Positions 37,437-45,079 of a DNA stretch of 64,000 nt are shown here, in pieces; positions within the stretch are counted from its first letter, which is position 1; each line of letters starts with the position of its first letter. The notes beneath the pieces are model-generated. The model was given only the letters and a program-made list of their open reading frames with translations, ran no database searches and had not been told where the DNA came from. Source of the stretch: Nocardioides luteus (lineage in GTDB: Bacteria; Actinomycetota; Actinomycetes; Propionibacteriales; Nocardioidaceae); assembly GCF_015752315.1 (NCBI RefSeq), contig NZ_JADOVJ010000001.1, forward strand, positions 2,038,501 to 2,102,500. The letters run 5' to 3'. The translations under genes and the position numbers were made by a program.

Positions 37437-38750
37437 TCACTGGTTGTCGAGCGCCTTCTGCACCAGCGCTGCCGCCTCGGACGGGCTCAGCTGGTCCTGG
37501 ATGACGCCGTAGATGCTGTCGTAGATGGCGTTGGAGACGTCGACCGAGAACAGCAGGTCGGGCTGGCTCTCGGGGCTGGTGACGTCGTCGGCCTGCGCCT
37601 CGTCGATCGCCGACGCGAGCACGCTCTGCTTGACCGGGTCGAGCTTCGGCTCGTAGTCCGTCACCGGGGGCTGACCGTTGTCGACCAGGATCTGCTGGCC
37701 CTCGTCGCTGTAGTAGAACTCCAGGAAGTCCTTGACGGCGTCGAGCTTGGCATCGTCGTCTGCCACCTTCTCGGCCACCACGAGCGGCGCGGACGCGACG
37801 TTCATGACGATGTTCTGCTCGCCGACGCCGTCGGAGAACTCCGGTCCTCGCCAGAAGTCGGCGTCCGGCGCCACCTTGGACTCCTGGATGGCGCTTGCCG
37901 CCCACACCCCCGAGTCGAGGAATGCGGCCTTGCCCTGGAGGAACTGGTCGACCGCCTGCTGGTAGGTCTGGGTGGACACGTTCGAGGAGAAGGCGCCGGC
38001 GTCGCGCAGCTCGGCGATGTGCTCGTACATCCGGATGAAGTCGGGGTTGTCCCACTTCTCCGAGCCGTCCAGGAGGCCCTCGGCCTTGTCCTCGAAGCCG
38101 AAGCGGTCGAGCCAGACGAGGAACTGCCACACGCTGAAGGCGGACTGGCTGGCGCCGTTGGAGATGGTGACCACGCCCTTGGCGTCGAGTGCGCGTGCCA
38201 CCGCGAGCAGGTCGTCGAAGGTCTTCGGCATCGACAGGCCGTTGTCGGCGAGGACCTTGTTGCTGACCCACAGGCCGGTCAGCAGGCCCTGGTAGGGAGC
38301 GCCGAAGACCTTTCCGTCGGCGGTGTAGTTCGCGACGGTGCTGTCCGGCAGCCGGTCGAGGATGCCGAGCTCGTCGAGTACGGGGGAGAGGTCCATGAGA
38401 CGGTCGCCCTCGAGCATCTCCTCGGCGTTGGCCTTGTAGACCCAGAAGACGTCGGGCAGCGTGTCGCTCTGGGCCGCGATCGAGAGTGACTGCAGATGCT
38501 CGGCCACGGGTTGACCGCTGACCTCCACGTCGACGTCGGGGTTGGCGTCCTCGAACGCCTCGACGATGGCCCAGGTGGCCGGGTCGGCGGTCTTCACGTC
38601 GGCGTTCTGCATCGAGAGCGTGATCGTTGTCTTCCCGCCCTCGTCTGCATCGCTCGAGCAGGCCGCGAGAGACAGGATCGCGGTCACCGCGAGGCCCACG
38701 CCGACGGGGCGGCGGAGACGGCGGGACCAGGAGGGGTTCTGGCCAGGCAT
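37437..38750 (-). CDS. Extracellular sugar-binding lipoprotein of the ABC importer
   Basis: A 437-residue substrate-binding protein. The ATG at 38750 follows AAGGA. The lipobox LSLAACSS marks lipid anchoring. The fold begins TTITLSMQNADVKTADPATW and resembles family 1 oligosaccharide-binding proteins. Enzymes around it suggest difructose anhydride or short fructans as cargo (inferred). A LacI-type operator lies about 50 bp upstream. Confidence 0.93.
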   Translation of the reverse strand: MPGQNPSWSRRLRRPVGVGLAVTAILSLAACSSDADEGGKTTITLSMQNADVKTADPATWAIVEAFEDANPDVDVEVSGQPVAEHLQSLSIAAQSDTLPDVFWVYKANAEEMLEGDRLMDLSPVLDELGILDRLPDSTVANYTADGKVFGAPYQGLLTGLWVSNKVLADNGLSMPKTFDDLLAVARALDAKGVVTISNGASQSAFSVWQFLVWLDRFGFEDKAEGLLDGSEKWDNPDFIRMYEHIAELRDAGAFSSNVSTQTYQQAVDQFLQGKAAFLDSGVWAASAIQESKVAPDADFWRGPEFSDGVGEQNIVMNVASAPLVVAEKVADDDAKLDAVKDFLEFYYSDEGQQILVDNGQPPVTDYEPKLDPVKQSVLASAIDEAQADDVTSPESQPDLLFSVDVSNAIYDSIYGVIQDQLSPSEAAALVQKALDNQ

Positions 38751-38796
38751 GGTGTGTCCTTCTGTTGGCGGTGCCCGAGGCTCGAAGTGCGATTTC

Positions 38797-38810
38797 ATCG
38801 AAACGTTTGC
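38797..38810. promoter_or_regulatory. LacI-type operator in front of the transporter genes
   Basis: ATCGAAACGTTTGC, with palindromic core AAACGTTT, is the exact reverse complement of the site at 39975-39988. A related element (AATCGATT) follows at 38814-38821. Confidence 0.75.
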
Positions 38811-38850
38811 GCGAATCGATTGCGAATCTAGTGGCGCCCGTCACACGCTG

Positions 38851-39858
38851 TCAAGAAGCTCGCGGCTCGTAGTTCTCGGTGGACTCGCGGAGCTCCAGCG
38901 TCTGGTTGAGCCGAAGGGTGCGAGGGCTCGCACCCGGTGCGGCCAGCCGGTCGATCAGCAGCGAGACCGCGGCTGCGCCCATCTCGAACGCCGGCTGTCG
39001 AACGGTGGTGATGGTCGGACGGAAGAGGTCCGAGTGGCTGAAGCCGTCGAATGCCGCGAACGCGATCTGGTCGGGTGTCGCCAGGCCGGCGTCGCGGAGG
39101 CACTCGAGCGCCGCGACCGCGAGGGGTGTGCTCGCCGCGATCACGCAGCTCGCGCGGTGTTGGTCGAGCGCTGTCGCGACTGCTTCCCGCACCTCGGCGA
39201 TGTCGACCGCGTCGACGACGACCTGCTGGGGCAGGTCCGCATCCGGGATCGCGTCGCGAAACCCGCGGAACCGCTCGACGAGCGTGGGAACGCGCTGGTC
39301 GCCCGCGACGAGGACGAATCGGCGGTGGCCGGCCGCTTGGAGGTGCTCGACGAGCCTGCGCATCGAGTCGCGGTTGTCGGCGCCCACCTGGTCGTGGGGC
39401 GAGTTGTCGAAGACTCGGTCCAGAAGGACCACCGGGCGCGGCGCCTCCGACTCGAGGCGAGAGGAGACCGTCGCGCTGGACTCCGCGCACCGCGCGATGA
39501 TCAGTCCGTCGACACGGCGGGAGAGCAGCGTGTTCACGGCACGCTCCTCGCGTACGGGGTCCTCGGCCGAGTTGGCGAGGATCAAGGTCAGCCCCCGTGC
39601 TGCCGCAGCGTGCTCGACGCCGTGGACCATCTCGGCGAACGCGGGCTCGCCGGCGTCGGAGATGACCAGTCCGATGCTGTCGGTGCGCGCCCGGCGCATG
39701 GCGCGGGCGACGGCGTCCTGGCGATATCCGGTCTTCTCGATCGCGGCCATCACCTTGGCGCGGGTGCTCGGCTCGACGTTGCGGGTGTCGTTGAGCACGT
39801 GCGACACCGTCGATGTGGACACGCCGGCAAGTCGCGCGACCTCGACGATCGTAGCCAT
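38851..39858 (-). CDS. LacI-family regulator of the fructan/DFA locus
   Basis: A 335-residue repressor. The DNA-binding domain is MATIVEVARLAGVSTSTVSH with the hinge region VMAAIEKTGYRQDAVARAMR; the rest is a periplasmic-binding-like sensor domain (GLVISDAGEPAFAEMVHG, FAAFDGFSHSDLFRP). The ATG at 39858 follows GGAGAG. It lies between the minus-strand transporter genes and the plus-strand GH172-GH32 genes, each preceded by the same 14-bp operator, so it likely controls both arms. Confidence 0.93.
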   Translation of the reverse strand: MATIVEVARLAGVSTSTVSHVLNDTRNVEPSTRAKVMAAIEKTGYRQDAVARAMRRARTDSIGLVISDAGEPAFAEMVHGVEHAAAARGLTLILANSAEDPVREERAVNTLLSRRVDGLIIARCAESSATVSSRLESEAPRPVVLLDRVFDNSPHDQVGADNRDSMRRLVEHLQAAGHRRFVLVAGDQRVPTLVERFRGFRDAIPDADLPQQVVVDAVDIAEVREAVATALDQHRASCVIAASTPLAVAALECLRDAGLATPDQIAFAAFDGFSHSDLFRPTITTVRQPAFEMGAAAVSLLIDRLAAPGASPRTLRLNQTLELRESTENYEPRAS

Positions 39859-39870
39859 CCGCTCTCCAAT

Positions 39871-39882
39871 CAATCGTTTTCG
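39871..39882. promoter_or_regulatory. Possible weak operator before the LacI gene
   Basis: CAATCGTTTTCG resembles half of the AAACGTTTCG site and lies 13 nt upstream of the regulator start, suggesting autoregulation. Confidence 0.35.
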
Positions 39883-39974
39883 TGACCGGTCGCGTCTGGG
39901 TGGCGCCCGGGATTTTGCAGGTTAGCGCCCATTGCGCCCGATGCGCGACTGGCTCTACCATCCACGAGCTAGAC

Positions 39975-39988
39975 GCAAACGTTTCGAT
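39975..39988. promoter_or_regulatory. LacI-type operator in front of the GH172-GH32 genes
   Basis: GCAAACGTTTCGAT is the exact reverse complement of the operator at 38797-38810 and stands 41 bp upstream of the GH172 start. Confidence 0.75.
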
Positions 39989-40029
39989 GAGCGTTCGGAC
40001 TCCACCCCGGACGCAGTGAAAGGACAACC

Positions 40030-41382
40030 ATGAGTGCGCCATCCACCCCCACCGGCCTCCTCGGTGATCTCACCCGGGCACGACCAGGACGCAGCGCGCG
40101 GGCCTCGAGCTTCGACCAGACCGGGCGCAACCGCGACAACTGGATCGTGATGCCCGGGGAGGAGCGGACTCTCGCCGACATCGAGGGCCCGGGGGCGATC
40201 ACCCACATCTGGATGACGCAGTCCTGCCGGATCCAGCCCGGGCCGGGACAGATCGCCCCCGAGGTGGTCGGCGTGCCGATGCTCGAGATCCACAACGCCC
40301 TCGGCGTCAGCTGGGAGGTCGTGGATCCCGACTACTACCGGAAGATCCTGCTGAAGATCTACTGGGACGACCAGGAGACGCCGAGCGTCATCGCACCGCT
40401 CGGCGACTTCTTCGGGCTGATGAACTCGCTCAGCGGCAGCTATGACTCGTTGCCCCTCTCGGTGTCCGCGAAGGAGGCCGAGCTGCACACGTTCGGCGGC
40501 AGCGCCGCGTTCAACAGCTACTTCCGGATGCCGTTCGCGCACCGCGCCCGCGTGGTCGTCGAGAACCAGAACGACATCCCCTACCTGCAGTACTTCTACA
40601 TCGACTACGAGCTCTCGCCGGACCCGCTTCCCGACGACACCGTGTACTTCCACGCCCACTGGCGGCGCTCGCTGCCCAACGTGGGCTGGGGACCCGACCT
40701 CCAGGCGAACAGCATCGAGACGACCATCCCCAACCTCACCGGCGCCGACAACTACGTCGCGCTCGAGACGACCGGGCGCGGCCACTACGTGGGCTGCAAC
40801 GTCGCGGTGCGCCACTTCCAGGGATCGTGGTGGGGCGAGGGCGACGACATGATCTTCATCGACGACGACACCTGGCCGCCCAGCCTCCACGGCACCGGCA
40901 TGGAGGACTACTTCGGTCACGCCTGGGGCATGCAGCACAACGCGTACAACTTCAACGGGACGATCGTGCACGAGGAGGACGTCCCCGGGTTCCACCACAG
41001 CTATCGCTTCCACATCGTCGACCCGATCCGCTTCGAGAAGCGGATCAAGGTGACCTTCGAGCACGGTCACGGCAACCACCTCTCCGACGACTGGTCCTCG
41101 ACGGCGTACTGGTACCAGACGCTTCCGTCGCCCGTCCTGACCGTGCCCGAGGTCGAGGACCGGCTTCCTCTCCGTCCGGTCGACCGCGTCATCGAGGTCC
41201 CGCTCCCTCCGCTGAACGCCGACCAGCGGGCGGCCCGCGAGGCCGCGGCCGAGAGGATGGCGGCGTTCGTCGCGAAGCGGGACGCGCTGCGTGAGGAGCG
41301 CCGGATCGAGGTCGACGCCTGGGAGCAGGGCAACCGCGATCAGGCTCGTGAGATCCGGCGCGAGTACGACGGGCGGAACTGA
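40030..41382 (+). CDS. GH172 (formerly DUF2961) enzyme, candidate difructose dianhydride I hydrolase
   Basis: A 450-residue cytosolic protein with no signal peptide; the ATG follows GAAAGGACAACC. Family landmarks are GPGAITHIWMT, HTFGGSAAFNSYFRMPF and GTGMEDYFGHAWG, with E292 in the last as a likely active-site acid, then YRFHIVDPIRFEKRI. GH172 was defined on a Bifidobacterium alpha-fructofuranosidase that makes and hydrolyses difructose dianhydride I; other members act on arabinofuranosides. The GH91 and GH32 genes nearby favour the fructose anhydride role. GH32 follows after one base. Confidence 0.85.
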   Translation: MSAPSTPTGLLGDLTRARPGRSARASSFDQTGRNRDNWIVMPGEERTLADIEGPGAITHIWMTQSCRIQPGPGQIAPEVVGVPMLEIHNALGVSWEVVDPDYYRKILLKIYWDDQETPSVIAPLGDFFGLMNSLSGSYDSLPLSVSAKEAELHTFGGSAAFNSYFRMPFAHRARVVVENQNDIPYLQYFYIDYELSPDPLPDDTVYFHAHWRRSLPNVGWGPDLQANSIETTIPNLTGADNYVALETTGRGHYVGCNVAVRHFQGSWWGEGDDMIFIDDDTWPPSLHGTGMEDYFGHAWGMQHNAYNFNGTIVHEEDVPGFHHSYRFHIVDPIRFEKRIKVTFEHGHGNHLSDDWSSTAYWYQTLPSPVLTVPEVEDRLPLRPVDRVIEVPLPPLNADQRAAREAAAERMAAFVAKRDALREERRIEVDAWEQGNRDQAREIRREYDGRN

Positions 41383-41383
41383 C

Positions 41384-42655
41384 GTGCGACCGACCCTCCA
41401 CTTCACCGCGGCGTCCGGCTGGATCAACGACCCGCACGGCATCACGTTCCACGACGGCGTCTACCACCTCTTCCACCAGTACGTCCCGGGCAGCATGGTC
41501 TGGGCGCCGAACTGTCACTGGGGGCACGCCGTCGGCGACGACCTGCTCGCGTGGGAGCATCGTCCGGTCGCGATCGCACCGGGCGAGGGCGACGACGGCA
41601 TCTGGACCGGGAGCCTGGTCCGCGACGACGACGGATCGGCGCGCATCCTCTACACCTCGGTGGTCCAGCCGGGCATCGGCATCGGCCGGATCAGGGCGGC
41701 CACTCCCGAGGACGGCTCCTGGACGGCATGGGTCAAGGGCGACGTACTGATCGAGGCTCCTGACGATCTCGACCTGATCGCCTACCGGGACCCGTTCGTG
41801 ATGCGCGACGGCGACGGCTGGCGGATGTTCGTGGGTGCGGCCGACAGCACCGGCCTGGCCATGGCACTCACCTATACGTCGGCCGACCTCGACCAATGGA
41901 CCTACGACGGGGTCGCGGTGTCACGGTCGACCGGCGAGACCGACCCGGTCTGGACGGGCGCGCTGTGGGAGTGTCCCCAGTTCTTCGAGATCGAGGGCCG
42001 CTGGGTGATGGTGAGCTCCATCTGGGACGACGACGTCCTGCACCACGCCGGCTACGGGATCGGGCAGCTCGCCGACGGGCGCTTCGTGGCGGACACCTGG
42101 GGCCAGCTCAGCTTCGGTGACAGCTACTACGCCCCGTCGTTCTTCCGCGACCGGCAGGGCCGTCACTGCCTGATGTTCTGGATGCGCGGGGTGAGTGATC
42201 CAGCCGAGGGCTGGGCCAGCTGCCTGAGCCTTCCCCATCTCCTCTCGATCCGAGGGGACCGGCTGGTTGCGGAGCCCCACCCGGACCTCGACGACCGCCG
42301 CAGCGAGGACGGGGCGACCGCGACCGCGTACGACGTCATGTGGGATCCGGCGCCTGACGGCGACCTCCTGGTCCTCAGGTCCCAAGAGGCGGAGAGTGCC
42401 GTCGTGTCGGTCCGCGACGGCGTCCTCCGGCTCGATCGCCCGGGCCAGAAGAGCGCCCGGATGCCGTGGACCGAGGGATCGGTACGCGTCGTCGTCGACG
42501 GCCCGGTCATCGAGATCGCCTCCGTGGACGGTCTGCTCGGAGGCGCGATCGACCCGGTTCGGCAGATCATGCCCACCCAGGGTGAGTCCCGCACGTGGAC
42601 GCTCACGCGAAGCGCGGTGAGCGGGCGTGCTGGAAGATCAGGCTCGTCTCGGTGA
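41384..42655 (+). CDS. GH32 beta-fructosidase
   Basis: A 423-residue five-bladed beta-propeller hydrolase without signal peptide, so it acts inside the cell. The nucleophile is D16 in WINDPHG, the transition-state Asp is D136 in YRDPFV, and the acid/base is E196 in WECPQFF. It should split inulobiose, sucrose or short fructans to fructose. The GTG at 41384 lies just after the GH172 stop. Its last 53 bp overlap the 3' end of the convergent AldR-like gene. Confidence 0.92.
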   Translation: MRPTLHFTAASGWINDPHGITFHDGVYHLFHQYVPGSMVWAPNCHWGHAVGDDLLAWEHRPVAIAPGEGDDGIWTGSLVRDDDGSARILYTSVVQPGIGIGRIRAATPEDGSWTAWVKGDVLIEAPDDLDLIAYRDPFVMRDGDGWRMFVGAADSTGLAMALTYTSADLDQWTYDGVAVSRSTGETDPVWTGALWECPQFFEIEGRWVMVSSIWDDDVLHHAGYGIGQLADGRFVADTWGQLSFGDSYYAPSFFRDRQGRHCLMFWMRGVSDPAEGWASCLSLPHLLSIRGDRLVAEPHPDLDDRRSEDGATATAYDVMWDPAPDGDLLVLRSQEAESAVVSVRDGVLRLDRPGQKSARMPWTEGSVRVVVDGPVIEIASVDGLLGGAIDPVRQIMPTQGESRTWTLTRSAVSGRAGRSGSSR

Positions 42656-43154
42656 GGGCGACATCCGGGTTGCTGCTCAGGTGCTCGACCACGAAGGCGT
42701 TGAGCGCTGTGGAGTCCGGTGCGGCGACGTGGACGAAGAAGTCATAGGTGCCGCCGAGCAGGAACGCGTTGAGCACTCCCGGCAGCTCCGAGAGATCCCA
42801 GAGGAACGGGTCGAGCCGGCTCCTCGCGTTCGGCTGGATCCGTACCGCCACCATCGCCTGGAGCGGCCGGCCGGCCAGTGCTGGGTCGATGTCGGCGTGA
42901 AAGCCGCGGATCACGCCACGCTCGCGTAGCGCTCGGATCCGCGTCAGACAGGTCGAGGGGGCGATGCCGGCCTTCGCCGCGAGTGCGTTGTTCGGGATCC
43001 GAGCATCGATCGAGAGCTCCTCCAGCAGGATGTGGTCGATGTCGTCCAGCGGCGGACGCTCGACCGTCCGCCGCTCCAACCCGCTGCGCGGTGCCCGAAC
43101 ATTGTTCGATCGGCCCGCGTGGATCCGGCCGGATTCCGAAGATCGCGATGTCAT
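42603..43154 (-). CDS. Lrp/AsnC-family regulator, AldR-like
   Basis: A 183-residue regulator. The helix-turn-helix (LDDIDHILLEELSIDARIPN, then AAKAGIAPSTCLTRIRALRE) is followed by the ligand-binding RAM domain (VAVRIQPNARSRLDPF, HVAAPDSTALNAFV). It diverges from alanine dehydrogenase, the arrangement of mycobacterial aldR-ald, so it probably controls ald in response to alanine. The ATG lies 6 nt after TAGGAT on the minus strand. Confidence 0.88.
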   Translation of the reverse strand: MTSRSSESGRIHAGRSNNVRAPRSGLERRTVERPPLDDIDHILLEELSIDARIPNNALAAKAGIAPSTCLTRIRALRERGVIRGFHADIDPALAGRPLQAMVAVRIQPNARSRLDPFLWDLSELPGVLNAFLLGGTYDFFVHVAAPDSTALNAFVVEHLSSNPDVALTETSLIFQHARSPRFA

Positions 43155-43160
43155 ACGCCG

Positions 43161-43166
43161 ATCCTA
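43161..43166 (-). promoter_or_regulatory. -10 box of the AldR-like gene (leaderless)
   Basis: Minus-strand TAGGAT ends 6 nt before the ATG at 43154. Confidence 0.6.
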
Positions 43167-43198
43167 GAGAATTATCAGCGAATCTCTGGCGCTGGACC

Positions 43199-43211
43199 GA
43201 ACATCATGTTC
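43199..43211. promoter_or_regulatory. Palindrome before ald, candidate AldR site
   Basis: GAACATCATGTTC is a perfect palindrome around a central C, 11 bp before the ald start, in the divergent promoter region. Confidence 0.5.
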
Positions 43212-43222
43212 AGAGTTGAGCC

Positions 43223-44338
43223 ATGAGAATCGGCGTTCCCAAGGAAGTCAAGAACCACGAGTACCGGGTGGCGATCACCCCTTCGGGTGTTCACGAACTG
43301 GTGGCCAACGGCCATGAGGTCTTCGTCGAGTCCGGTGCTGGTGTGGGCTCGTCGATCTCGGATGGTGAGTACGCCGCGGTGGGCGCGAAGATCCTGGGGG
43401 ATGCGGATGAGACCTGGGGCAACGCCGAGTTGGTGTTGAAGGTCAAGGAGCCGGTCGCGGAGGAGTATCACCGTCTGCGGGAGGGTCTGACGCTGTTCAC
43501 CTACCTGCACCTGGCTGCGGACAAGCCGTTGACGCAGGAGTTGTTGGCGAAGAAGGTCACCGCGATCGCCTACGAGACGGTCGAGCTGCCGAACCGGGCG
43601 CTGCCGCTGCTGTACCCGATGTCGGAGGTCGCCGGCTGCCTCGCACCGCAGGTGGGTGCCTACAACTTGATGAAGGCTCAGGGTGGTCGGGGTGTGTTGA
43701 TGGGTGGTGTCGGTGGTGTGGCCAATGCCAAGGTCGTGATCATCGGTGCTGGTGTCTCGGGGCAGAACGCGGCCAACATCGCCCTCGGGATGGGCGCGGA
43801 TGTGACGTTGCTGGATACCGATCTGGAGAAGCTGCGGATGTCGTTTTGGCGTTACTCCAACCAGGTCCACGGTCTCGCCTCCAACAAGCTCGTGCTCGAG
43901 GAGCAGGTGCTCCAGGCCGACCTCGTCATCGGCGCCGTGCTGATCCCCGGCGCGGCCGCGCCGAAGCTGGTCAGCAACGATCTGGTCTCGCGGATGAAGC
44001 CGGGTTCGGTGCTGGTTGATATCGCGATCGACCAGGGTGGTTGTTTCGAGGACTCCCACGCCACCACCCACGCCGACCCGACGTATCAGGTCCACAACTC
44101 GACGTTCTACTGCGTGGCGAACATGCCCGGTGCGGTGCCGAACACCTCGACCTATGCGCTGACCAACGCGACCATGCCCTACGCGGTCGCGCTGGCGAAC
44201 AAGGGCTGGGCCCAGGCACTGCGTGAGGACGCCGCACTCGCGAAGGGTCTCAACACCCATGCCGGTGAGCTGACCAACGCCCCGGTGGGCGAGGCCGTCG
44301 GGATCGACACGGTCGCCCTGGAGACCGTGCTGGCCTGA
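43223..44338 (+). CDS. ald: Alanine dehydrogenase
   Basis: A 371-residue NAD enzyme that interconverts alanine with pyruvate and ammonia. The N-terminus RIGVPKEVKNHEYRVAITP and the Rossmann block VVIIGAGVSGQNAANIALGM are typical. Other blocks are KVKEPVAEEY (lysine at the pyruvate site) and DIAIDQGGCFEDSHATTHAD. Codon use shifts within the gene: TTG, GGT and GTT codons are frequent in 43330-43850, unlike its neighbours. A long palindrome follows the stop. Confidence 0.96.
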   Translation: MRIGVPKEVKNHEYRVAITPSGVHELVANGHEVFVESGAGVGSSISDGEYAAVGAKILGDADETWGNAELVLKVKEPVAEEYHRLREGLTLFTYLHLAADKPLTQELLAKKVTAIAYETVELPNRALPLLYPMSEVAGCLAPQVGAYNLMKAQGGRGVLMGGVGGVANAKVVIIGAGVSGQNAANIALGMGADVTLLDTDLEKLRMSFWRYSNQVHGLASNKLVLEEQVLQADLVIGAVLIPGAAAPKLVSNDLVSRMKPGSVLVDIAIDQGGCFEDSHATTHADPTYQVHNSTFYCVANMPGAVPNTSTYALTNATMPYAVALANKGWAQALREDAALAKGLNTHAGELTNAPVGEAVGIDTVALETVLA

Positions 44339-44342
44339 GGCC

Positions 44343-44406
44343 GAGCCGGCGCGTTCTGACGCGCTAGCCCGCCGAGTCGGCTCGTCATGACGAGCCGACT
44401 CGGCGG
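44343..44406. terminator. 38-bp perfect palindrome and repeat cores between ald and the WhiB-like gene
   Basis: A 19-bp arm (44369-44387) is the exact reverse complement of 44388-44406, with no loop bases. Both arms carry the GAGTCGGC core of the 32-nt repeat family (44374-44381 and, on the minus strand, 44401-44394). A variant core GAGCCGGC starts at 44343, 31 nt earlier and 4 nt after the ald stop. Likely a two-way terminator. Confidence 0.8.
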
Positions 44407-44430
44407 TGTGTCACGAGGACGCCAGACGAC

Positions 44431-44772
44431 TCAGGCAACGCTGCGAGCGCGCGCGATCGCCTCCTGGCTTCGCTTGTAGGGCTTCCGTCCGGGGGTCCTG
44501 GGGGTGTCCCGGGGTCTGCCGCTCTCCAGCAGGACACCACCCCAGACGCCCCATTCCCGCCGGTCGATGCCGAGGTCGAGGCAGGTCTGCCGCATCGGGC
44601 ATCGCGCGCAGACCTCCTGGGCCTCGGCGAGCTGGGTGAGGTCCTCGGGGTGAAAGAGCTCCGGGTCCTCGCCCACGCAGGCCCACTCGTCGGTCCGGGG
44701 AGTCGGGTGCTTCAGCGTCAGCTCATAGGTCTTGGTGCTGAATCCCTCTCCGAAGAGTGTGATGATCTCCAT
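44431..44772 (-). CDS. WhiB-like iron-sulfur transcription factor, possibly WhiB7-type
   Basis: A 113-residue Wbl protein. Four cluster cysteines are visible (WAC, CARC, QTC), with the GVWGG turn after IDRREW. The basic tail RPRDTPRTPGRKPYKRSQE resembles an AT-hook. The ATG at 44772 follows a perfect AGGAGG. The leader has a short upstream ORF and a terminator hairpin, the layout that controls whiB7 resistance regulators, so I suspect but cannot prove that identity. Confidence 0.85.
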   Translation of the reverse strand: MEIITLFGEGFSTKTYELTLKHPTPRTDEWACVGEDPELFHPEDLTQLAEAQEVCARCPMRQTCLDLGIDRREWGVWGGVLLESGRPRDTPRTPGRKPYKRSQEAIARARSVA

Positions 44773-44805
44773 CTCGTTCACCTCCTGGTGACTGTTGCTG
44801 AACAT

Positions 44806-44840
44806 GAGAAAGGGCCGCTCCTCGTCGATCGGAGCGGCCC
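44806..44840 (-). terminator. Attenuator hairpin in the WhiB-like gene leader
   Basis: On the minus strand GGGCCGCTCC (44840-44831) pairs with GGAGCGGCCC (44821-44812) around a 9-nt loop, followed by TTTCTC. It lies 40 nt before the WhiB-like start and behind a short ORF. The segment CGGAGC (44878-44873) near the end of that ORF could pair with GCTCCG (44835-44830) instead. Confidence 0.7.
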
Positions 44841-44858
44841 GGTGGGTGTGGTGAGCAC

Positions 44859-44942
44859 CTACGTCTGATGCGGCTCCGGGCGCGCAAACTCCACGCCCCG
44901 GACCGGGCGGTCCAGGGAGGTGCAGATGGTCGTCTCGCGCAT
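44859..44942 (-). CDS. 27-residue upstream ORF in the WhiB-like leader
   Basis: ATG at 44942 to TAG at 44859 encodes a peptide beginning MRETTICTSLDRP and ending EPHQT. A -10 box (TAGCAT) ends 7 nt upstream, the same leaderless pattern as many genes here. The peptide need not function; translation across it could decide between terminator and antiterminator folds. Confidence 0.6.
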   Translation of the reverse strand: MRETTICTSLDRPVRGVEFARPEPHQT

Positions 44943-44949
44943 GACGCCC

Positions 44950-44955
44950 ATGCTA
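44950..44955 (-). promoter_or_regulatory. -10 box of the upstream ORF and WhiB-like transcript
   Basis: Minus-strand TAGCAT ends 7 nt before the ATG of the 27-residue ORF. Confidence 0.5.
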
Positions 44956-45079
44956 TTGACCGGGGCGGCGGCGAGACCACTGGTTTGTCGGGAAACGTGC
45001 CGGTGACGGCGGCTTAACCCGCTGCGTACGCGGCCTGGTTAGCGTCCGGGGACCGCCTCCCCGACGCTTAGGAGACCCG

